Notes under the pieces: generated by a model
The model's database searches: none
What the model was told of the DNA's origin: nothing
What the model saw: the letters and a program-made list of their open reading frames with translations, nothing else
Made by a program: the position numbers and the translations under genes
Shown: in pieces, positions 50,789-62,197 of the stretch
Layout of the letters: every line of letters starts with the position of its first letter
Numbering within the stretch: position 1 is the first letter of the stretch
Assembly (NCBI GenBank): GCA_024345305.1
Contig: BRON01000012.1
Location: 124,001-188,000 of the forward strand
DNA: 64,000 nucleotides
Reading direction: 5' to 3'
DNA from: Mrakia gelida
Lineage: Eukaryota > Basidiomycota > Tremellomycetes > Cystofilobasidiales > Mrakiaceae

Positions 50789-51226
50789 TGAACCGCTACC
50801 ATACGTTCGAGACGCGTTTCGATCTAGTTTTGGATGGACAGTAGATGAGGGAGGAAGAGTCGGTCGATCTTAGTATGCTTTCGATCTTTCGTTTCTTATG
50901 TTGTAGCTTTCCCTCGGTGATGATCTTCCCCTTTTGTCCCTCGTTCGAGACACAAAGCGAGTCGCGCTTCTCCGTTCGACCACCTCGAACAATCAGGGAT
51001 GAAAGGCGGTCTTAGCTTCAGCTCGGTGGAGAGGGTCATTCGAAGCAAAGAGCGAGCGCATGACCATCCGAGCGTCTATTCGTAAGGTGTCATCGTATAT
51101 ATGGAGCTAGGCGAGTCCGAGATCTACGAAATGTGACAGGTCCGAGAGTAAGAACAACGAGATCACACGTCGAGAGATAAAGAGCGAAAGGGAGTCGAAG
51201 CTTGAAGACCAGCTTCAAAGGTCTCG
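50789..51226. other. Convergent spacer after the hydrolase gene
   Basis: Two 3' ends meet in these 438 bases. A CATATATGG stretch is near 51095. No gene was recognised. Confidence 0.45.
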
Positions 51227-52676
51227 CTACAGGAAGAACTTCCCGTTCGCATCGTAGATAGCGAGGTTAGGAGCGACCAATCGGACCTGGAAGTCGCGAG
51301 GAGAGTCAGCGAAACGAGATCGACTCGACGACGCGTCCTCCCTCTCACAAATCTCGAGCAAACTCACCTCGAAATGCTTCCTCTCCCCAATAAATACCGC
51401 ATGTTTCCTCACAAGCGTATCATTCCTCAACCCCTTATCCTCCACAACCCCATGACTCCTCTTCAACTCTCCCGTCTCAGGATCTACCTCGTCTCCTCCC
51501 TTCTCCTCCTCCAACCTCGCCTCCGCGTCCAGCTTTTGCGCCTCCTCCAGATCCCTCGCCTTCTGCTCTGCCGAACGAGACTTGTCCTCCGAGTGGGCTT
51601 TGCGTAGGGAGGAGAGGATGTGGAAACCTCGAGCTCGGAGGGCGGAGGGAGTTAAGGGCGAGGAGAGGATGGAGATGACTTCGCGTTGGAGGGCTGAGAG
51701 TCCGCCGAGGGAGGCGGTGACGGCTGTGATGGCTTTGGGGATTGCTTGGGCGGCTGCGAGAGTCGTAGTCAGAGGGAGAGAAGAGGAGTGTGGTCAGGAA
51801 AGGAAGGGAGAGATGGGAGATGGGAGAGAGGCGAGAGTTCTAAATCGAGCTCTTCACTCGTCGCGACGTACAGATTTTCGCCAGAGTCCCACCGTGAGCG
51901 ATGATAGCTGACTTGGCTCCGATAGCCATCCTACTTAGATGAGGAGTGATGGCACTACTGCTCGTAGCAGCCATCTAGAAACGAACCGAAACCGACGTCA
52001 GCTCCCTCGAGAACTTCAAGGAGGACGACTCAAAGACGAGAGGGAAGCGAACGAACAGCAGTCAAGATGGCCACATCGGGAAGAAGAGCAGCTCCAGCTG
52101 TCACGGCTGTTACTCCTACGGCGAGCTGTGAGGCGAAACGAGCAAGTGTGCGGAGGTGAGCTTCACGAGTTCGAAAGAAGGAAGGGAGGGGGAGGACGAA
52201 CGGAGATGATCCCAATCGTAGCAGCAGACTTCATCACGCTGTATCTATTCTTCCCATCGTCGACGAGGGCTTCGATCGTGAACCAGACTTTACCGGGCTG
52301 GCAAAGGTCAAAGTGAAGCGGTCAGCGAGAATGAAGCGTGGGAAGGGGAAGGAGAGAGTTGTTTTGTTGAGCTCGACATCTCTCGACTGACCTTGAACTT
52401 CACGGTCGCGCCCGGTGCGATGTTGTTCTGTTATGCCAGGCAGATGGAGCAAAGGATCAGTGTTTGCTCTTCAGATTCTGGTCGTAGCGAGAGAGAAAGA
52501 GCCAACCTCGAAGTGTAGAGCTGAGCAAAAGGAAGGGGGAAGGAAGGAGGCGGTGATGAGCTCGGTCTTCCCTTCTTCTCTTTCAGTCTCGAGACGAAAG
52601 GGGACTGACCTGTGAGCTGCTTGAGTGAGACGTTTATCGGCTTAGGTGTAAGGTTGGTGATCCGCACGGAAGGCAT
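51227..52676 (-). CDS. Unrecognised fungal protein, 276 residues, with beta-rich N-terminus and hydrophobic centre
   Basis: Eight exons (52676-52610, 52520-52507, 52427-52392, 52297-52202, 52125-52057, 51974-51872, 51753-51368, 51286-51227) with consistent phases. Exon 2 has only 14 bases. The N-terminus (VRITNLTPKPINVSL, then PGATVKFKPGKVWFTIEALVDDG) looks like a small beta-sandwich. The centre is alanine-rich and hydrophobic (LAVGVTAVTAGAALL, AIIAHGGTLAKI, AIPKAITAVTASLGG) and could insert in or associate with a membrane. A Glu/Lys-rich helical segment follows, and the protein ends RLVAPNLAIYDANGKFFL. No signal peptide or catalytic motif was recognised. Function unknown. Confidence 0.7.
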
Positions 52677-53013
52677 GGCTGCTTGCTGGATCTGAGGTGG
52701 AGAGGGTGGACGGTGGAGAGGAGGTCGAGCTCGAACAACGTCCGAGCAAGGTCGACTTTCGCCTGACTGACGTCACTTTTTCCCTTTGTTCTCGAGGCGA
52801 GAAAGTTTTCAGCGAGTGAAAAGATTCGTCTGCGAGTGCTGAGACCACTGGTCGAAACGAAGTCGCGAAAGAAATCGCCTCTTTGAAGTTCTACTTTGCG
52901 AACCGACGCGTCTTCCCTCTCCTTCGCGTCGCCTCGAGCACCAAGTACATACACTTTGATAAACTACTAGCTAGAGACTACGTTAAACTAGATCACCGAA
53001 AGACCCTACTACA
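52677..53013. other. Spacer upstream of the 276-residue gene and downstream of the nucleoporin gene
   Basis: These 337 bases include a GACGCGTC palindrome at 52905 and an AT-richer part near 52950-52990, probably the nucleoporin 3' UTR. No gene was seen. Confidence 0.45.
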
Positions 53014-56000
53014 CTACTTCTTCCCGAACGTGAACCCACCACTCGTCCCACCAGTCGCTCCTCCTCCTCCTCCCGCACCAAACGTGAATCCTCCCGCTCC
53101 TGCTCCTGGCGTAGCAGGCTTTGCTCCTCCGAACGTGAACGCTCCCGGTGCAGGCGCCGCTGCCGCTGCTGGAGGAGCAGCCGCTCCAAAGCTGAACCCT
53201 CCTCCTCCACCCGACGAGGCAGGAGGAGTCGCCGTTCCTCCTTCTCCGCCGAACGAGAACGAACTGTTGCTCGTTGCTGGCCTAGGAGGAACCGAGGACG
53301 TCGAGGGTCCACCGAAGGAGAAGGTAGAGGGAGCAGGGGAGGAGGTTCTTGAAGCTGGGGCGGAGGAGGTAGCTGTGAGGGCTGAGGGAGCTCCGAAGGA
53401 GAAGGAGGCGGAGGGAGTAGGAGCGATGGGTTTGGGAGCCGAGGAGGAGGAGGAGGATCCGAAGGGGTTTGAGGGTTGGGAGGTGGGGGTAGAGGAGCCT
53501 CCGAAGCTGAAGGTCTTGGCCATGGGAATGGGAGCCGGAGCTGCTGGAGCGGTGGAGTTGGAGGAGCCTGCTCCGAACGAGAACGAGTTGGACGCGACGG
53601 GAGGCGTGGGTGCACCTCCTCCTCCTCCTCCGAAGGAGAACGTCGAAGGCGAGCTTGTCATGGGTGGCTTAGCCAGGAACGAGGACGTGGTGGGTGCTGT
53701 TGAAGAGGAGGCTCCGAAGGCGAAGGAAGCTGGCGAGGCTGAACGCGTCTCGACGGGCTTCGTTTGAGCGGGAGCGCCGAACGAGAATCCTCCTCCGGCC
53801 GCTACTGCTGGCGTTGGTTTGGGAGCTTCGACCTTCGTAGCTGGTGCTGGTGCTCCAAAGCTGAACGAGGGAGCCGAGGAGGTGGCCGCTGGAAGAGGAG
53901 CTGGGGCGCTCGTGGGAGGAGGAGCGCCGAAGCTGAATCCTCCTCCCGTCGATGAGGTCGGAGTGGGAGCTGGCGAGGGAGAGGCAGAAGACGCGTTGAT
54001 GGGAGGAGCGGTGGCGAGCGCCGAGGTGGGAGCTTTGGGGGCTGAGAAGTTGAAAGGGGAGGGGTTGGAGGAAGTGGAAGGAGGAGTGGGGTTGGCGGCG
54101 TGAGGCGGAGTGGTGGCCGACGCGGGTTTCGAGAAGAAGTTGGGGACGGCGGATTTGGCTGGCGGCTCGGTGGTGTTGCTGAACTTGACGGCCTCAGGAG
54201 TGAAGGTGGTAGTGGTGGAAGGTCCTTGAGGTCGCGACGCTGGAGCTGGGGATGCAGCAGCCGCTGCCGGTGGTGCTCCGAAGCTGAACGAGCTCGGAGA
54301 CGCGACGCTCGACGCTGGTGGAGTTGCTGTCGCTGCCGACGCTCCTCCTCCCCATCCTGTGGCAGCCTTCTTCTCCGGCTCCTTCTTCGTATCCTTCTCA
54401 ACCTCTCCTCTCAGCCTCCCGAGCAAAACCTCCTCCCTCCTCCTCTTCTCCTCCTCACCAACGGCCCTCTGAGCAACCCCACCGAGCGATCCTCGTCCTC
54501 TCGACCCCGACCCAGCCAGCCTCAGTCGTCCTCCAGGCGTGTTCTGTCCCGATCCCGTTCCCGACGCAGGCGATCCTCCTCGAGAAGAAGACGCTCGAAG
54601 AGGAGAGTTGTTGAAGGAGGACGAGAAGTTGTTGTGGAGGGAGGTAAAGGAGGAGGAAGGTCGAAGAGGTGTGGTAGAGGGACCGGTGACGTGGTAGAGA
54701 CCCTGTCGACGAGCTGGTTTGGGCTGAGAAGAGAACGAGGAAGAATGGGAACGAAGTCAGCGGAGAGCACGAGGGTGAAGAGGAAGAAAATGAACGAACA
54801 GTCATGCTGTCGAATCCAGCCTCGCTCTCGCCGTCGATGTCGTTCTTGAGAGGAGTCGAGTTTCCATCCTCCTTCTTGACAGAGATGTTCTCCTCGTCCT
54901 CGTCGGTCTGCCACGCCAGCGATCTCGAAGCTTTGAGCTGTTCGAACGAAGCGAGAGGGAAGGAATTCAGTTGCGTTTCCCAACTCGTTTCGTTCGATCC
55001 AGCTTAAGACGTCGAACTCACTGCGATGAACTCAGGCTCTGTGACCCACTGCTCGACATTTCCGACGATCCTGTCAAGCAAACGCGAAAGAAGAAACAAA
55101 CGCGTCAGTCTCGTCGACTGCCTCTCTCTCCTCCCGCTCTGCCTTTCCTCGAAGTTTGAAACTCACATCACGTCCCTATCCGGATGAGTACTATCCGCCG
55201 GCATATCCACAAACTTCCTCATCAACTTCTTGACCAGCACCAGTCTCTCCCTCTCTCCACCTCGAATCCTGAACCGAATCCCGTTCGGATCGTTCCACGT
55301 CTTCTCCGTCTTCCCCTTCTCCTCCTCGTCGTCCGACGAGGTGATGTCGGCTGTCTCGAGGTTGGACTGAGACTTCCTTCGCTTGGTTTGACGTCGAGAG
55401 GAGGAGGAGGTTCGGCCTGAAACGGTCGATTCGGCGTCGATTTCGGAGAGGAGACGTTTGTTCTTGGACTTGTTGGATTTGGAGGGAGGAGGGGAGGGAG
55501 AGGTCATGGAGTCGTCGTCGTCGTGGGAGTCGGTGTGGTCGTTTTCGGATCGAGAGGAGGATTGAGTGGAGTAGGAGATGTCGGAGGAGATGGAGGTGCG
55601 TCGAGTTCGCCGAGAAGGAAGAGGCTGAACGAAGAGCGGAGAGGGAGGGGAGGTGAGCTTCTCGACGCGACTTATGAGCACGGAACGAGGACGAAACTCG
55701 AGACTCACCTTCGTCGAGACCTCTTCCTCGTCTTCATGATCCATCTCGTCAGACCTCGCACTCCCATCCTCCTCAGAGACGTCCATCTCCTCGTCCCTCT
55801 CCCTCTCAGCTCGTCTTCTCCTCTTCCCTCCGTCTCTGCCTCGCCCGACCTCCTCCATCTCGACTACCTCGTCCATCTCGTCCTCATCGCTATCCTCCAC
55901 GTAAACTCTCTTCTTGCCAGCAGCCCCGGAAGCTTTGGCGTTGTTCGACGAACGGCGAGACGAGGAGGAAGGAGCGAGAGGAGGTCGAGAGGTTTCAGTG

Positions 56001-57324
56001 TTGGAGGAGGGTCGGCGATGGGAGGAGGAGGAAAGGGTGTGCGAAGAGGTGGAGTTGGCCTGAGGTCTTGACTTGGAGGCCGTTCGTGAGTTCGAGGAGG
56101 AGAGGGAGGGTTGAAGGATGGAGCCGCTACAGGAATGAAACGAAAGCGAGTGAAGGGAGGACGAGGCGGAGGTCAGCTTTGGAGCTCGCTCAAAGACTCG
56201 ATTCTCATCGGAGTAAGCTGCAAGGTACAAAAGACGGACCTTCCGAACTGATAGCTCTTTCCACCGGCCATCCTCTCAGAGCTTCGTTCTTCGTCGTGGG
56301 AGGAAGCGACCGAGCCGTGGCGACCGAACGAGAAGGGAGGAGGCGAAGGGAGCTGGGAGTTGCGGTTGTAGGGCGAGAGGATCATTTCGGGCGGCGAGGA
56401 GGGGACGGTTCGCTGCTGAGGGGCTTGAGATGAGGAGGCTGGAGACGAGATAGAGGAAAGGCAAGAAGGTCAGCTCTGAGCAAGAAGAAATGAGAGCTCG
56501 GAAAGCGAGCTCGACAGGATGGAGCAAGGAGAAACTGAGGGACCTCCCAGCTCCTCGTTCGAGCTCGCTTCCAGGTTCCACTTCGAGAAGAGCTTTTCCT
56601 CTGCTTCGAGACCAGACTCTCCAGAGCAAAAGATCTAAAAGATGTAGAGGCGGACGTACGTTTGTTGGTTCCCTTCCTCTCCCTGATGCCAGTGCTGTCT
56701 CCCCACCTCTGCCACTCTCGATTCTCCTCCACCTGCAGCTTTGCGTTCTCCTCCGCTCGAGCACGGTCTTCAGCTTGCTGTTTGGCGACGACGTCGAGGA
56801 GTGCGATCTTGAACGGTCTTTGAGAGACGAAGACGAGAAGAAGGAGATGAAGAAAGGTCAGCTCGAGAGGAAGGGAAGGAGCGCGAGAGGTGAGAAGAGA
56901 AGGAGGTGAGATCGCACCTGTCGTCAGAGTCGGGGATTCTGTAAAGAAAAGAGAACGGATATAAACGAGTCAGCTCTCAGCTATACGCGAAGAAGGTACA
57001 GGCATAGCAGCAGAAGGAGAGAAAGAACGACTGACCCATGACGTCTCCGCTTCTCCCTTTCGATTTTTCAACACCACCACCACAACATCAGCATGGACTC
57101 GGATCACCTTCTCTCCACCTTCAACATACTCACATCTTGTACCTGCCCATCTTGTTCTTGAGAGCGATCTCGTTCCAAGCCTTCCTCCCCCAGAACGCAG
57201 GGACGAGGACGAGCAGAACCCAGAGCCAGGTAGGGAGAGACCACGACGACGACGACGATTTGGAAGCCTTGACTGCTGAAGCGAGAACCTTGGAGGTTTG
57301 ATCGACCTTGTACACGTCCGCCAT
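53014..57324 (-). CDS. FG-repeat nucleoporin with N-terminal membrane segment (POM121-like layout)
   Basis: Nine exons on the minus strand (57324-57134, 56938-56918, 56817-56660, 56438-56240, 56126-55709, 55624-55167, 55070-55022, 54937-54800, 54723-53014) give 1113 residues, and every junction keeps the frame. Residues about 29-47 form one hydrophobic segment (LPTWLWVLLVLVPAFWG) flanked by Lys/Arg. A charged helical part follows (KQQAEDRARAEENAKLQ). The centre is Ser-rich with basic runs that look like nuclear import signals (GGKRRRRAERER, RRQTKRRKS) and acidic clusters. From about residue 620 there are many FSFGAP and FTFG repeats, ending FGKK. FG repeats bind karyopherins in the pore channel. 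The combination of membrane anchor, nuclear signals and C-terminal FG repeats resembles vertebrate POM121, although I see no direct sequence match. It shares a 172-base promoter gap with F-box-like gene 5. Confidence 0.8.
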
Positions 57325-57496
57325 CGTGAGAAGCGAAGCTGGAAGGGAAAGGGAAGGTGGAAGGGAGAAAGGGGAGGTCGCCGTTGCAAGTTCACAAGAG
57401 GAGGAGGGAGGAGCGAAAGCTCAAGCTCGTTCGAGTGCTGCTGCCCGACGCCCACGACCGCTTTCACCGTATCTTTTTCAACGAAACAACTTCACC
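57325..57496. promoter_or_regulatory. Divergent promoter region, nucleoporin / F-box-like gene 5
   Basis: 172 bases separate two divergent start codons. The left half is purine-rich on the + strand. No TATA box was found. Confidence 0.45.
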
Positions 57497-58761
57497 ATGT
57501 CGGACTCTTATCTCCTCACCATCTTCCCACTCGAACTCATCCACGGAATCGTCCGAAACTCGGATGTCGCGACGCTCGCGAGATGGTCCCTCGTCTCTCG
57601 ACCCTTCCTCGCCTTCACTGCTCCTCTCCTTCACGACACCGTCACACTCTCAAGATCCCAGGACGTGGTTCCCTTCCTCCAGAGACTCGTACGCACTTTC
57701 TTCCTTTTCTAAAGTAGACTCGTTTTGGGACGCAAATCTGACCTTCTTTCGTCGGCTTCGGGTGATGGCAGAAACGAAACGCTCGAGCTCAACAATGCTC
57801 CGCCCCCCTTCCATCCCCCTCCCTCGCCTTCCTTAAACGACTCGAGATCCTCGCCCTTCCATCCCAAGACGATCTTATGGTTCTCCTCCGACGTTTCACT
57901 CCCGTGTCGCAGGAGGTCCCGGTTGTAGCGATCAGCTGGGAAGGACAAGAAGAGGAGGACATGACCACGATCTGGATCCCCTCCCTCCTCCTCCTCCTTC
58001 GCCCTCAGAGGTACGCAGAGCTCGGAAAACAGGAGTATTCATGTCAGTCCATCCTTTTCTGCTTGCTTTCGCTTTTCTGTTTGGCTGTTCTTCTGACCAA
58101 AGCACTCCCTCGTTCGCGAAACAGACCTCTCCGGCGAACTTCTCGACTTCTACGTGCGAGGCATCAGCGACCTCGACCCCGAGCAAGACGCTGCTGGCAC
58201 ATTAGGACCCCTCTACAGCATGATCCTCAGGCGGGCTTCCGCCCAAGAGACCATCGACTCGGCCCTCCAGGCCACGTTCAACCCCACAGTCTCGCGTCGC
58301 AGCGGAAGTACCTCGGTCCTCCTGGACTCGCTCATCGTCCGACGTAACGAGATCGGAAATTGGTTCAAGGGCAAGTCGCTACTCGGACATGTCGATACGA
58401 GCTTCGATCGTCTCTCGGACCTGTACAGCAATCTTGAGCTTCAGACGGCTAAGTTCAAAGGTCGGTTCCTCCCTTTCTCGTCTCCTCTCGTCCTTGTTCT
58501 TCTCACGGCTGATACCCCCCCTCCCTGCTCGTTCGCCTCTTCGTAGAATTCATAGAGTGTGACAGAGAGATGAGGGACGAAAAGAGTCGGGTTCTCGAAG
58601 CGAGGAGTGAGTTGAGTCTCGTCTATTACGTCTGACTTCGACGCGTCGACTTTCGATCAGAGAACCCGAGCGTGGAACTCACTGACGCTCCCTGTTCGGC
58701 CTTCCCCACCGAAACCTTGTTCGAATCACAGTTTGCATGCTGGAAACCCTTACAGGATTGA
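57497..58761 (+). CDS. F-box-like family protein 5
   Basis: Five exons (57497-57688, 57772-58042, 58125-58460, 58547-58606, 58661-58761) give 319 residues with phases 0,1,1,1. Exon 1 (192 bases) encodes FPLELIHGIVRNSDVATLA, WSLVSRPFLAFTAPLLHD and LSRSQDVVPFLQRL. Exon 2 has LKRLEILALPSQDD and VAISWEGQEEEDMTTIWIP. Exon 3 ends GNWFKGKSLLGHVD. Exon 4 has 60 bases, as in genes 3 and 4. The last exon is longer than in genes 3 and 4 and encodes a Cys- and Thr-containing end, not a clear coiled coil, so the C-terminus is the least certain part. Function as an SCF adaptor is inferred only. Confidence 0.72.
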
Positions 58762-59153
58762 AACGAGGATCCGAGTCGGAGCATGGAGCTCGAACGGGGA
58801 GCGAGACGAACCTCCAACGGGCGAGGTAGTTCGCTGGGTTGAGGGACGAGGAGTGTTTGTGTTTCCTTCTTTTGGTCCTTACGACTTTCTGCATGGCCTC
58901 TTTTGAGCTGCGTGGATGCATCTGAGACCGCTGTGGAAGAACTCGAGCGACGAAAGCAAATTCGTTCCCCCGAAGACGCGTCGGCTTCCATTCCTTTTCG
59001 TGTGTCGAAGGCAGAGCCGAGTCAATCTGCTTTGCGTTGTCCCAAGCATCAAGGACCTCTATACTTCAAGGAGGGATGATATCGAAAGGAATGCGTTCGG
59101 TGAGAGAGGAGACTTGTAGTCGCATCGTTGCTAAAGAGCGGTAGCGAAGGGAG
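58762..59153. other. Spacer between F-box-like gene 5 and the F-box/LRR gene
   Basis: A GACGCGTC palindrome is at 58975. No coding region with domain-like sequence was found in these 392 bases. Confidence 0.45.
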
Positions 59154-61281
59154 ATGGAGTCGGACGAGAAGGAGCGAAAGCGAGCTCGACGTCTTCCTTC
59201 ACCCAAACGGCGACCCATCCCTTTTCGACATCCTCACGTCCTCTTCGCCTTTTTTGACACCATGGAGACATCAACGGAAGCTTCAGCTTCGGACCTCTGC
59301 TTCATCCAGACCGTGAGTTCTCTCATGAGATTGCTTGGACGGGTGCTGCTTGATGATGGCCCGAGCTCACCTGTCCTCCTCCCCTCGTTCTCCCCGTTCT
59401 CCCCATCCTTCCCCTTCCTTTGCAGCTCCCCGTCGAAACCCTTTCCCATATCTTCGACTTCCTTCGCAAGGAGTCGGACAGGATTCGGCTTTCGCAAACC
59501 TGCCAGAGATTCAGAAAGGTGAGTTTGGAGGACATCGCTCCGTCGTCGTTCGAGCCCCCTCCCCCCTCTCCCCTCGTCTGATCAGCGTCCCCTCTCCTCA
59601 GGTCGTCGAGATCACTCTTCGTAGGGTTCTCCACTGTAGAGTCAGAGAAGGGCCTTGCCTACAAACCCTCAGAGAGCTCAGCTTCACTGACTTCGCCGCG
59701 AGACTCCAGTGTGTTCAGCTCGCTCCTCTCCTCTCGCACGTCCCTCCCTCATCTTCTTCTGACGCCCTCCTATATCGGCTTCGTCTAGGTACCTCGTCAT
59801 ACGAACAATTCAGGAAGAGTCTCCCGGCCCCTCGTCCTGGAAGTCGCTCAGCTCGGTCGTGGCTGCATGCCTCCCTCTTCTTCCCTCCCTCAAGGACCTC
59901 ACCATCGAACCTCAACTCCTCGACAACCTCCTCTTCCACAACATCCTCCTCTCTTCCTCATTGGAGTCTTTCTGATTCTTCCACCTCCTCAAGTCGAATA
60001 ATACGCCACTACAACTCGACTTTCGAGCCGTCCCGAGGGAGGGACGACGCATCTTCATCGAGGAACCGCTGGAGCTTTGGGTCGCGGAGGAGGAGGACGT
60101 CGCGTGGGTCAACAGCCTTCTCGACCTCCTAGAACACCATCAAGTCGTCAGTAAATCCATCCAAATATACCTCGACACCTCCCTCCCAGTCGACTGCCCT
60201 CTCCTCCTCCACCGACCCCTCGTCAACATCGAAAACCTTCACGTCGTCGTCGCTCGCTCCCACTCCGCGTCCCTCATCCCATGGCTGGCGGAGGTCCTCG
60301 CTTCCGAGTCGCTACCCTCGTTCTGGTCCGCAACGGTCGAGGTGAGATCCGAGATCAGGGTCGACGAGGACGGTCCGGTCGATATCTACGACGGAGTCAG
60401 CTTCGAGCTCGGCGAGGAGACCTGGATTCCCTGCCCTGCAATCGCCGCCATGACCCCAGCTACCGACGAGGGAGAGCTTTTCGACGAGTGGGAATCGATG
60501 GATCTACACTACTACCGATTGGAATCGCGCTTCGGGGAGATCGAGTCGTTGAGGCTGCAGTTAGCGCCGGGAGAGATGATCTTTCCCTCTCAGCTCATCT
60601 TCCTCGCTCAACACCTCCCCACCCTCACCTCGCTCGACCTCTCGGCCGTCGTTCAGAATCTTCGATGGTCGGATTGGGTGCGTAGCTATCCCTTCCTCGA
60701 TCTCCCTTGCTTGCATTCGCTGATTCGTTCCCCTCTCAACCACAAACAGTCCTCCTCCCTCGCCGCCTTCGCTCACCTTCCCTCCCTCGAATACCTCACG
60801 TTGAGATGCCCCTTACTCCCGAACGAACCGTCGCCGACACCCTCGGCTGCTCTCGAAGTACCTGCTCCCTCGCCGAAATGCGACCAGACCTCGAACGGGA
60901 TCGCCAACTCGTCGGAGGGTCGGATGCGATCTGGAACGCTGGACGCGACGTGAACCTCGCTCGACTTGGTCTCCTCGCGGACGTCCTTCAAGAGGGAACG
61001 AGTGTTTCCTGGAGGATCATGACGATCTACTCGATGGAAGGGTTCGAGGAAACGTGGGCGGCCTGCTTCGATGGACTTGTGGTTGAGCAGGAGGACGGTC
61101 GGAAATCGCTGGTGGAGGAGATGGGAGGAGAGGTAGAGATAGGGACGGAGGGGTGTTTCTGCTTCTCTTGCGACAGGCAGACGGTCTCTGATCCTATCGA
61201 GGGGTTGAGGAGCTGCTCGGTTGAGGAGGTGAGAGCTGCGTTCGCGAAGGGAGGATTCGATTTGGAGAGCTCTGACGCGAG
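59154..61281 (+). pseudogene. F-box/LRR-type protein gene with in-frame stop and frameshift
   Basis: Exons 59154-59312 (a start at 59262 is also possible), 59426-59518, 59602-59708, 59789-60677, then 60750 onward. The F-box is canonical: LPVETLSHIFDFLRKESDRIRLSQTCQRF is split over exons 1-2. Leucine-rich segments follow (CLQTLRELSFTDFAARLQYL, LPLLPSLKDLTIEPQLLDNLL). The frame is then interrupted by TGA at 59973-59975, after LESF, and continues as FHLLKSNNTPLQLDF. After AFAHLPSLEYLTLRCP (about 60812) the coding sense moves from frame 0 to frame 2 (ERTVADTLGCSRSTCSLAE to DPIEGLRSCSVEEV). No intron with usable sites removes either defect. The 3' end beyond 61281 is unclear; LEVFLR and PLLSAIST segments near 61396-61531 may be the end. 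F-box/LRR proteins are SCF substrate receptors. Confidence 0.65.
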
Positions 61282-62197
61282 GTGAGTTTTTCCTCGCTTC
61301 CCTCTCGTTCTGATCTACTTCTCCACAATTGCTGACCTATATGCCGTTTATCCTCTCTTCGCTCATTCCACTTTCAATTGAAGCCGGTCCCGAATCGCTC
61401 GAGGTCTTCTTGAGGTTCGTTGCACTCGTCGCCTTTCGTTTCGACGCGTCGCTAATCGTCCTTCTCTTCTCGATTCGTCGACCTCAGGACCGGAACTCCC
61501 CTTCTCTCCGCCATCTCTACGTAGCGAGAACTTGGGTGTGGGGATCTCGGTTACGGAGGGGGTGTCAGGCTGGAGGTGGGAGGGATATACAGTCGAGTTC
61601 TTGCAGTGACGGTTCTATGTCGTTTCGCTTTTCTGATCGCAACTCTCGAGAGGTCGAAACTGAGTGCAAACCACAAGCCTCGATGCTTCTTTTCTCCTGA
61701 ATCAAGGGGACACATTGGTAAGGCAGGTGAAAGGTCCTTCGCAGACTCTGTTCTGACCTTTCGAGGTCGACCGCGTCGACTCTTCCTTCATCCCGTTTGA
61801 GTCCGCCTCTTCATCCCGCCACTCTCGCACGAGACAAAGAAGGAGAAAGAGAGTAAACTATCGTTGAAGAAGGTACTATGCACAGCAAGGAACTCTTCGA
61901 AAGCCTGGTTCGGAGTTCGCAAAAAAACAAAGAGTCAGAACGCGTCTCGTTTGTCGCTCAGGGGAGGAGAGGGTAGAGGAACGAACCTTGAGCCGCTCGT
62001 GAGGGTGAGACGTGATCGATGAGGTGCAGAGAAAGAAAGAAGGAACAGTCTGAGCAAGAGAAGAGAGAAAGAACCCGTCGGTCAGCCGCGTTTTGTCCTT
62101 CGTTCGGGCCACAAAGTGGAACGAAAGAAGACTATAGACTCGCTCAGGGAGCAGAGACAATACTGCACGTACGATGTCTTTTTTGAGGAGTGATAGC
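61282..62197. other. Spacer with possible remnants of the F-box/LRR 3' end
   Basis: An intron-like segment (GTGAG at 61282, several CTGACC) and short leucine-rich pieces up to about 61534 may belong to the broken gene on the left. A GACGCGTC palindrome is at 61443. From 61540 to 62197 no coding region was recognised; it probably contains the 3' UTR of the BTB gene. Confidence 0.4.

Noticed and set aside
52883..53767. 294-codon plus-strand open frame rich in Glu/Pro/Ala
   Set aside because: It is the reverse of the FG-repeat exon; regular FG codons give an open antisense frame.
59973..59975. TGA as selenocysteine or programmed readthrough
   Set aside because: Fungi lack the selenocysteine system, the following base context is not a known readthrough signal, and a frameshift in the same gene makes decay simpler.
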